A stretch of 18,683 bases of DNA, taken from positions 1-18,683 of the forward strand of contig JALLPB010000267.1 of assembly GCA_036939975.1 (NCBI GenBank), written 5' to 3'. Made by a program: the position numbers and the translations under genes. Below are positions 1 to 7,856 of the stretch, in pieces. This DNA is from Cyclostephanos tholiformis (Eukaryota > Bacillariophyta > Thalassiosirophyceae > Thalassiosirales > Thalassiosiraceae). The stretch's first letter is position 1; every line of letters begins with the position of its first letter. The notes under the pieces are model-generated. The model did not search any database. It was not told where the DNA came from and saw nothing but the letters and a program-made list of their open reading frames with translations.

Positions 1-428
1 TGACTGGGAAAAAGAGGGCAAGTTTGTGTGGTGCCAAAAACTCAGCAGGGTTATATAATAGCCTTGTGCAAAACCCTGCTCCCAAGGGAGAAAAAGTCGC
101 CCACTGATCGGGACAATCACTCGGCGGGGGAGTTTGGAAAGATGCCCACCACAGAGCACGAGCGGCGATGGACACATGTATCATGCGGGCATCATACCGC
201 TCGTCTCGAACAAACTGCCAATATCCTAATAGTTACCTCGATCCATATAGTATGAAAAAATGTGAGGAGCTGCGTAATCCTTTCCATTGCAGCCCCACTG
301 TCGGTTGACGAAAGAGCGGTCTGGTTGGAGGAGCGCAACATGTTGTGCCTGTGCTTGAAGGGATGTCCCCTCTTGTTGGTGGTGTTGTGATCCGCCACGT
401 CATTCGATTGGTGGGTGTCCCATGTCGG
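1..428. other. No credible gene; sequence downstream of the recombinase ORF
   Basis: This stretch follows the stop codon of the tyrosine recombinase. Reading frames here are short and show no recognisable motif. It may be the 3' terminal region of the DIRS-type element, or host DNA. I found no convincing inverted or split direct repeat shared with the other flank (6868-7420). Two small symmetries are visible: a 9-bp perfect inverted repeat at 44-52/72-80 and a near-palindrome at 333-348. Confidence 0.5.
44..80. repeat. 9-bp inverted repeat with 19-base loop
   Basis: AGCAGGGTT at 44-52 and its exact reverse complement AACCCTGCT at 72-80 could form a hairpin around an AT-rich loop. It lies in the noncoding stretch beyond the recombinase gene. 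A role as terminal or circle-junction sequence of the element is only a possibility, and a stem of this size can occur by chance. Confidence 0.4.
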
Positions 429-1739
429 TTATGGAGCGCCGGCAGAAGCGTTGACCGTGTACTCAGAGTTTATCGTGTCATCTGTGATGTCATACATTGC
501 ATTTCCTGCCACATTGACAAAGTGGAATTGTTGTTTCATTTGTGTTGACATGCCTTCGGAGAATGATGCGAGCTCTTCACGCACGTATTCCTTGAACGTT
601 GCCCCTCTCCACCGACCCATTTTTTGTATTTGTGTGTCGGAAAAACCCGCCAGGGACAGAGCACTTGCCCCCCCGCTTCGTAGGGAGTGCGTATCGATGC
701 GATTGATGGGGATGCCGCGTGTTAGGGGGTAGTCCAGGACCATTGCGGCCCGTTTTAGTGCCGCCGTGATGTCCTCGTTGGTGATGTCATTGCGGGTGGC
801 GGCGTCATCGAAATATGTTAACAGGAACGTTTGTTTCGGCGAACCATGGTGTTGGAGGTGGAGGTATCGGCGTCCTAAAGCTCGCACCAGGCAGTGTTTG
901 CTCTCGCCATTCGTCTCGTGGTAGACACATACACCCTTCCATCCATTTTTCTGATTGTCCCACTTAAGTGTCACCCCATCCGCAGTTGCAATTAGAGAAT
1001 CATGCGCATTTCGTGGGAGGCATTTCAATATCCCCGTGTTATTTTTTCGGAAGAAAGTCATGTCTTCGTATTTGAATTGTACAGTCTGCTTGGACAAATT
1101 TCTGGATCCTTTGACTGTATATTCTCCAATGCGTAGAAGATAATAAAACGCGATCATAGTTAGGTCCGTGGCTGCTTTGTCTTTCGCAATGCCACCCTTG
1201 TGGTATGCCGTTGTTACTAGAAGTTCAGGGGTGTCTGCTTGGACTGGGAGCTTTTTGACGGTTGCTGGGTCCTGTTTGCCATAGCCATCGATCATGATTT
1301 GGAGCCTCGGGAGTAGTTTGTCGGATCCCGGTATTTTGGTAGGATTGTCGTTGCAGGCTAGCGCAATTGTCTGTCCAATGGCCGTGATCGCTGAAATGAC
1401 CGTGCAATTCTTGACTTGCTTTCCTCGACCAAAGTAGCCTGTTCGGACTTGTGCTGCAAAGCCTGAGAGTGTCCGCATTCTAGTGGAGAAGGTTTCGCCC
1501 TGTAAGTATGGGTCCATTCCAAAAGGCCTTGTGTAGGCATCCCACCGCTCCCAATACTTCTTGCGACTGCGGGTAGTCACCTCCAGTCTTCCAGAGTGAA
1601 ATGCACGGTCCGCAAGATCGAAATCACGTGCGTAGCTATTTTTGAGGTGGGCTGGTAAACGGTCCAAGAGTTCTGATGTGGGAGGGGAAAGGTTTCGTTG
1701 AAAAATGTTAGCAAGTGGTGTTCGGTCCAAAAATCCCAT
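429..1739 (-). CDS. Tyrosine recombinase of DIRS-type retrotransposon
   Basis: This is an intact 436-residue frame with a true ATG at 1739. The C-terminal half shows the complete tyrosine recombinase set: Arg203 in LLRIGE, His351-x-x-Arg354 in DTHSLRSGG, Trp377 in GRWR, and the nucleophile Tyr385 in FKEYVRE. The spacing (His to Trp 26, Trp to Tyr 8) fits the family. The N-terminal part, about residues 45-130, is likely the helical core-binding domain. Family knowledge: in DIRS-order elements this enzyme integrates a circular DNA copy by recombination without target duplication. Its first 163 bases overlap the end of the RNase H frame. Unlike gag and pol beside it, it has no visible lesion. 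A host gene of the same fold is possible but unlikely given the adjoining RT. Confidence 0.88.
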   Translation of the reverse strand: MGFLDRTPLANIFQRNLSPPTSELLDRLPAHLKNSYARDFDLADRAFHSGRLEVTTRSRKKYWERWDAYTRPFGMDPYLQGETFSTRMRTLSGFAAQVRTGYFGRGKQVKNCTVISAITAIGQTIALACNDNPTKIPGSDKLLPRLQIMIDGYGKQDPATVKKLPVQADTPELLVTTAYHKGGIAKDKAATDLTMIAFYYLLRIGEYTVKGSRNLSKQTVQFKYEDMTFFRKNNTGILKCLPRNAHDSLIATADGVTLKWDNQKNGWKGVCVYHETNGESKHCLVRALGRRYLHLQHHGSPKQTFLLTYFDDAATRNDITNEDITAALKRAAMVLDYPLTRGIPINRIDTHSLRSGGASALSLAGFSDTQIQKMGRWRGATFKEYVREELASFSEGMSTQMKQQFHFVNVAGNAMYDITDDTINSEYTVNASAGAP

Positions 1740-4100
1740 TTTTGTTCACTGCCGAACGACCGCGAGGGGATGTCGGTCATTGTATTTTGGTCCCCTGCGA
1801 TGTGCAGGGTTGTTAGCGGGCAGCTGCGTTGTTTGTTGATGCATAATGCGAGTACGCGGATGAGCTGTTTGGCAATGAGGCTTGATCTGCACGCCATTTA
1901 TTGGACCCAGCTTACTGTTGGGCTGTTGTTGCTGAACAGTGCCACTCGTTTTTTGGTTAACGATTTGCATACGTGTTCAATCATTAGCCAGAGGAGGAGC
2001 AGTCCCGCCAATTGGAGGTCCGAGTTGGTCAGGGTGCCTCCCCAATTCTTATCACTCACGACTGAGTCGGTGACATCTGGTGGCCATTGAATCCAGAATA
2101 CCGTAGGTGGGCATGGTGACAACTCCCCGATGATGATGCCCCCTGCGCCAAAGCTCGACGCATCACAAATTCCGACATAATCTGGCCAACCCGCAACCAG
2201 CTCCTTGCACCTAGTTGGTCGCGTGGTGGTTTAGCGCAGGAGAGTGCGCATACCCTTTATCGCCTCGAATAGGGGCTTATTCCGATGGAGGTATACAATA
2301 TCTGGCCATTTTTGTAACAGTCGGTTGCATGGAGACAGTAGGCCTTTCCCTCCCGTGAGCGCTAAAAATGCATGGCATAGTTTGGCGGTTGTTGATTCGA
2401 AGTCCTTGAACGGAATGCCTCTTTCGTGCTCCCCTGATCAAATCCATCCTTTGAGACTGGTGAGGAGTTTCGCACGTTTCTCCTCCTCGAGCCACATTGT
2501 TTTTCGTGTTCCGTCAAAATCGAAGCCCAACAGTTTTTGAATGTGCTGTACTGGCCTTCCCATGTCTTTAGTTTTTTCTCTGAGATGAGGTCATTGCTAT
2601 CAACGATGTCAGCCGGGAAGACGTTGTGGATCCCGAGCATGACCGCCTTAGCCACGTGTTTGAGCTGCTCTTGTGCTGTTGGTATGACAATGCGCATAAA
2701 ATCGTCCACATACACTTCGAGGCTGTAGTGAAGTGTGCTCCCTTGGTGACGTGGGGTGCGCCGAGGTAGTTGTGCTACTTCAGAGTCCCCCATTGTATAG
2801 TGGGTGAATTTATGTTTTGGAAGAGAGCCAATTTTGGTGTTGGCATAATCCATCACGCTGTCCCGTGCTGTTTCCGATGCCACACAAAAATATGGGGGGG
2901 ATTCCACCCAGCCCATCTGTAGCGAGGTGGGCACGACTAGTCTGATTGGTTCACTGTCGCGTTGTGGGAGGACATATGCAAAGTTCCATTCTTCCCCTTT
3001 CTCACACATCATTCGCCAGAATCCGTCCTTGACGTCCCACTTTGCCATGAATATTTTGACGTTGTAGGTGTCTGAAGTTTCCGCAAAGGCATGGATAATC
3101 CTTGCCAACGCATGCCCTAATTGATCGAGTGCGCCCTTTGGTACGGTCTTGACAGTTGTGCCGTTGACCAAGGGTAAAATTCCTCCATTTTTCAGCTGTA
3201 ATCGGAAGGATAAATCTAAAATGGACCGGTAACCCCGTGATTTGTGCGGGATGGCTGCGATTGGCAATATCTTGAGCTGGGGGGGGGGTCATCCTTGATG
3301 GACTCCCATTCCACTATCCGAGATTGTCTAGCTTTGACTTTCTTGAATGCATCCTTGGCAAAGTGCTCCAACGCCCCCTCGGAAAGAGCCAACAGGTGTG
3401 GTCCTCGTTCAACCGCCTCCCACATCTTGGCTTTTGACCAATGGCGCCCTGTCTGCATCGGGCAGCCCATTTGTGACCATTCCTTTAGGAGTTCACCTGC
3501 TGGGTGAGATGTTGCTATACCCGGCGGGCACATGCTGCCTTGCCATGTCTCCGGCAGAGGTGTCAGGGTTGGGAGTTGTGCTTTGCCGTGGTGGGTTGTC
3601 CACGCCGTTGCGTGCTCTTGCTGCTCCTGGAGGGCATGTCGCCGCCGCCTGTTCTGCAGGGGAAGCCTCTCAATGTCCTTACCCACCACTGGCTCGCCAG
3701 TTGCGTCTATAGTTGGCGGCAGGAGCCCCTCGAGGTGATTTGCCCCCATTGTCATATTGAGACCCATCGTGCTCCCATTGGGTTTGTGGGCATGCAACGA
3801 TGTTAGCTGCCCGTGTACCGCGTTGCCAATATGCGGAAATGGGTGATTTTGGTGATGCCGCTCCTCCTCGTGGGGCGGACATAAAGCTGTAGAGTTGCCC
3901 TCATCTGCCTCCGCATCGACATCCACGTGCGGTCGTGCAAATGCAATGGTTACAACACTGTTCTCACCTTGTCCCCCATCAAGGAGTGGCTGTGGGATGG
4001 CGTCCTTGTCCTTGTCCACAGTGCCCGTTTCTGTGTTGATGTGATTGTTGGTGCTGCTCCGTTTTGTTGAGTATCAATGCCGGTTGTGCCCATTGTTCAT
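1577..4100 (-). pseudogene. Reverse transcriptase/RNase H (pol) of the DIRS-type element, broken
   Basis: A likely start is ATG 4100-4098, followed nine codons on by TGA 4076-4074; the frame then continues through a Pro/His-rich N-terminal part. RT motifs follow: PHKSRGYRSILDLSF near 3240, KWDVKDGFWRM near 3036 and the catalytic YVDD at 2712-2701. RNase H traces follow (CDASSFGAGG, NSDLQLAG, FSNNSPTVSWV, TDIPSRSFGS), ending at TAA 1579-1577. Lesions: a frameshift in the C10 run (G10 on plus, 3279-3288), a frameshift in the A6 run (T6 on plus, 2572-2577), TGA 2440-2438, TAA 2233-2231 and TAA 1900-1898. In RNase H, the expected catalytic Glu is Gln (SDLQLAG) and an expected Asp is Asn (FSNN), judged from the general motif pattern. 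The YVDD is intact. The two homopolymer frameshifts could be sequencing errors; the stops are less easily explained that way. Confidence 0.82.
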
Positions 4101-4275
4101 ATCGTCGTGACAAGTTCTGTCAATGCTGGCCCACTATTTGTGCTTTTTGGTGGTGTCAGTCCTGTTGTGGGGCGTGTTGCTGAGTATTGTAGTTTTGTAT
4201 CGTTGGCAATAATGTTGTTAGTTTAGTTGTTTTGTTTCTGCTGCTCCCCCCAAGTGCTGTTTCGTTTTCCTGATG
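4101..4275 (-). other. Spacer between gag-like and pol regions
   Basis: About 175 bases lie between the final gag stop and the likely pol ATG. All frames contain stops and I see no motif. How pol would be expressed (separate start or reinitiation) cannot be read from this decayed copy. Confidence 0.4.
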
Positions 4276-6867
4276 TCAAGCGTCTTCCGATCCCTCCGCT
4301 GCCTTTTGTTTTCCTTGGGGGGAGGGTGGGCCCTGTGGTTCTTCCATGAGAAACAAGACCCCTTTGCCAAGCACGTCACTGACGCCATCCGTGAATGTCT
4401 CTGTGACGTCGCCTTTTCAAACATGGCCCCTGTTGTACTTGCACCATTTTCCACGGAAACTTCTACCAAGGACGGAGTTCCAGCACAGGTAGGATGCTCC
4501 CGTTGGAGTACAGTAGTTTGGGAGGGTTGGGAGGTCCTTCATCATTTTTCCGGACGCATTGAGGATCTCTGATAGGCTGATGTGGTTGTTGTATCGCGCC
4601 AGGTAGGTGTCCATCAGGATCTTAATCTTGGGGTGCCGAATATCTTCGGGAGCTGCTCCCCTTGCCGTGTTGCCCTGGCCACGCTGTCCCTGTTGCTGTT
4701 GGATTTGTGGGGGGGGTGACCATCCCACTGGGGGGAGAACCGTGGGCATTTGGTGTTGCTGTTCTCGTATATTATGACGCCCCCCGGCCTGCTGTTCCTG
4801 GGGGGGTAGGGGTGTTTGCCATTGCAGTGGGAATGTCGCCTTGCCCACTGGCTGCGCGTTTTGCACTGCGTCCATGATTGCGCTTAGACATGAAACCGAG
4901 AACTGGAATGGGGGTGCGCTCTGTGCAAAATCTGATGCGACAGGGTTTCGCCTGAAAAATGAATGTCCATCATCGATGATCGCCCACGTGATTCTTGCGC
5001 AGATTTCCTTCGTGTATGCGTCTCTGATTGTGAATCATTCTTCGTGATCCAGGATGTTGTGGATTTTTACGAGCTCTCTGTAGTAATCACACTTCTCCCC
5101 AAATAAGGTGAATAAGAGGGCGCAAAACGTTCTGATATTAAGCTTCAGTTGCATGTAGTCGGGTGCTTGGGCTACCTTCTTGTCCTTTTCTTTCAGGACG
5201 TCCTTGACCTTGCGCGTTGCTCTTGTTTGTTCGTATGCTTCTTCGTATTCCCTTTGGTATTCCTGCTCAACTGCCATCAGGGATCTGCATGCTAACAATG
5301 AGATTCCTCTGTGAGCCAAGTCGAACTGAGCCACCGGTCCGCCTGGGTTGAATCTCAATTTGATCAGGTCTTCAAGGAACGGGTTTTGAGATAGATGGAT
5401 TTGTCCCACTCAATGTAGCGTGACCTGTCATACGCCTCGATCGTCTTCTTGAGGTGGTCTCGGTAAGTATCATATGCGTTCCCTTTTGTCGACTGAATGA
5501 CGTACCATATGTTCGGTATCTCCACAGCTTGGGCGAAGTTCATCATGCCTTGCCCTACCGTGGATGCCAGCAGGCGGGACATTTGTAGGTAGTCCAGGAT
5601 TGGCGGTTGGTGTTGGGCTGTCCCCTGTTTGGTGTTTTGTGCCGGGCAAGGTCCAAAAGCCACGTCGAGTTTGCTCCCGACCCACGTATCGAATTCATCG
5701 TTGTCAATTGCCACTGAGGCGACCTCAATTGAGAGGAGACTCTTTCCGTTTTGGCTTGCCTGCCCTGCCAGAATACACCAGTCGATTACCGTCTTCCACT
5801 GTTCCTCCGCGATTGCTCCTTCGGTTGCCTGCTGTATCTCGTCCACCACGTTGAGGACGTCGGGGGGTGTTGCAGCGCATCCCGCCTCCCGTAGGATGGC
5901 AACCATGGCGTTTGGTATTGCCAGGAGGTACAGAGGTTTCGTTTCTTGGGTCATTGCCGATGAGGGGATCCACCATTTGTTCCTGTTGGCCTCCTCCTCG
6001 TTGTCATGAAGTCCTCCTTGTCGGTATTTACCTGCCCTGTGTACCACTGCCACGCTTTCACTTGGGGGAGGCATATCGGTGTAGGTTCCTTGGTGGCCCG
6101 TCGGTCCCTGATGAATCCTATGATTTTGCCTTGGTATGCGTTTGTCGCAGACCTGATGGAGTAGTATGCCCCGATTGTGTGGATCATCGTGATTGTTTTT
6201 TGTTCGCCCACCATTGCGATGTATATCCTCATTTGGGTGTAGTTGGTGGCGAACTCCCTAAACGCATTTTGCTTCACAGCGTTGTCTTGGACGTCCCGTT
6301 GCACCGATAAATCCGCCATGATCGTAAGTGGTTCATGAATTAATTGCGCTTGGAACTTGAGGGCATTGCCGATGCCCGAGTACTCTTCCTGTTGTTGCGG
6401 GGGGGGATGTTGTGCTGGATGCACCATCTGTAGCCCCATTTGTGGCCCTTGAGAAGGCGGGACTTCGTGTTGTCCCCGTGAGGGCTCGGCCGTCTCCTGT
6501 GTTTGGGTCACCGCCGCTTGTCTCCCCCGGTGTTCAGCCATAATGATGTTCCAGGATTCGTCAGCGGCGGTTGCCCCGATTGTTTGCCCCTGTGTGGTAC
6601 CGTCCGCGGTGTTGGGATGGAGCTCGTCGTCCGCCTTGGTTATGCCGCCCAATCCAAAGGCTCGTGCCATCCAATCCATCCTGTCCTGCCGCCGGGGTGG
6701 GACTGTACTTGCGAGGTCTTCGACAGGACCTCAGTCCAGGACACCTGTTCGTCTTCAATGAGATATCCCGCCCGTGACACGTGGTAGGATGCGCTCCGTC
6801 TCCACGTACCCCCGCCGCGAAGATGGAGGGTTTTTTTCTGATTTGATGTGACAGACAAAAGGTTCAT
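4276..6867 (-). pseudogene. Gag-like protein of the DIRS-type element, broken
   Basis: A chain of open segments lies upstream of pol on the same strand. A possible N-terminal part occupies 6867-6640; the main frame begins at ATG 6679 (MDWMARAFGLGG) and runs until a frameshift near 6003-6010 (DF/DNEEEANRNKWW). It continues to a second frameshift near 5381-5387 (KSIYL / FLEDLIKLRF), then through TGA 5037-5035 and TGA 4419-4417 to a final TGA at 4278-4276. A Pro/Gln-rich stretch (about 4850-4650) precedes a CCCH-like finger, LCWNSVLGRSFRGKWCKYNRGH, in which the second metal ligand appears to be Ser. No enzyme motif is present. Position before RT and the finger near the C-terminus support a nucleocapsid-type role; this rests on layout rather than a firm family match. 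The true start is uncertain. Confidence 0.6.
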
Positions 6868-7856
6868 TGCTGCTGGTCTTGGCTCGCCAGAGTTGTAACC
6901 TTTCTCTCCTTCCTTTGCGAGCGCGGGGGGTTATGCGCCAGCACCTCTAATTTTGGGTTCTGGGGGGGGTTCCGGATTTTGCAATGCTTAATTCTACGGC
7001 TATTTTTCCCGCTAGCACCTCGTGCACGTCATGGTGCAGTCTGCTCCGAACAAGGAATGCGCAAGGCATTTTGTTGAGCGGGGCAGATCTAAGCTCTCGT
7101 CTGTCTCTCACCACAACAAATCCACCCAAAAACCAACCACTGTCTGACCACATATCTCCATCAATAATTGTCGGATGGGGACGCCGCAAATATCCATCCT
7201 GTCTGTATTGACGTTCTCAAGACAACTGCGCAGTATGAACGAATGATCCGTTCATCTTGGGGTCGGCAATGCCTGGTGAAGCATCGGAAACCATGGTTGA
7301 GTTGTGTTTGTGGGTTATTTATCGTACTTTTACGTAAATATTATTTTAGCGAATAGAGTAAGTTAGTGGTGAAAAAAAATAGCGATCTACATACCCGGAT
7401 ATGAATCGGCCTACGTTTTTGGGAGGTGGTGCCCTTCTCTAGAATTATTGAAAGGGGAAATCCTTGTTTTTTCCACAAAATGACTATTTACCACTCCTCC
7501 CAAGCCCACGTGGGACCGAGAGGACACGGGCAGCATAACCCGGCCAGCCCCACAACCACATCACAGCCGCTCCATAAACAAAACGACAAAACAACGACAC
7601 AACAACGCTTGCATTTTTTTTTTTTTTTTCTCATCCCCAGTTCGTCTCGTCGTCGCGGTCATCATCTCCAGGGACCTCGCAGGACGTTTGGTTGTTTTAC
7701 TCTACGTGAATCACTTTCTATCGCGTACTATCATCATTTTATCATCGGGTGTATGAAAAAACATCGACGATCATATCCCGGATCGACCATAATCTCGTTC
7801 GGAACAGTAGTAGCAGCATCACACATAGTATAGTACCTATAACCATTATTTACGCC
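6868..7856. other. Intergenic stretch: retroelement 5' flank and metallopeptidase upstream region
   Basis: No credible gene is visible. The left part (to about 7200) is GC-mixed with poly-G runs (for example G8 at 6962-6969) and may include the 5' terminal sequence of the DIRS-type element. The right part is AT-rich and includes a T16 tract (7614-7629) and the 5' leader of the metallopeptidase gene. A 7-bp perfect hairpin (ATGAACG at 7235-7241, CGTTCAT at 7249-7255) is present. A loosely symmetrical pair, GGGAGGTGGT at 7421-7430 and CCACTCCTCCC at 7491-7501, is too imperfect to call a mobile element. The boundary between element and host cannot be placed. Confidence 0.5.

Larger units (their letters stand above)
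429..6867 (-). mobile_element. Degraded DIRS-order (tyrosine recombinase) retrotransposon
   Basis: Three modules lie in order on the minus strand: a gag-like region (about 6867-4276), reverse transcriptase plus RNase H (4100-1577) and a tyrosine recombinase (1739-429). An RT coupled to a tyrosine recombinase instead of a DDE integrase defines the DIRS order (DIRS, Ngaro, PAT and VIPER groups). The RNase H end overlaps the recombinase start in a different frame, as is common in these elements. No methyltransferase-like segment lies between RNase H and recombinase, which leans towards Ngaro-like rather than DIRS1-like, but terminal repeats were not found, so the subgroup is open. Gag and pol carry several frameshifts and stops, so this copy is not autonomous. 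The limits given are those of recognisable coding sequence, not of the element. Confidence 0.8.

Noticed and set aside
2572..2580. Programmed -1 frameshift site in pol (GAG AAA AAA CTA)
   Set aside because: The shift to the RNase H frame is by -1 at an A run, but the classic A AAA AAC register does not match the reading frame, and stops follow at 2438, 2231 and 1898. A one-base deletion from A7 is simpler.
6947..7189. 80-codon minus-strand open frame upstream of the gag-like region
   Set aside because: No motif and no continuity with gag. Composition does not distinguish it from chance in GC-rich sequence.
7421..7501. Small inverted-repeat element (GGGAGGTGGT ... CCACTCCTCCC)
   Set aside because: The arms match only with gaps, and no target duplication is seen.
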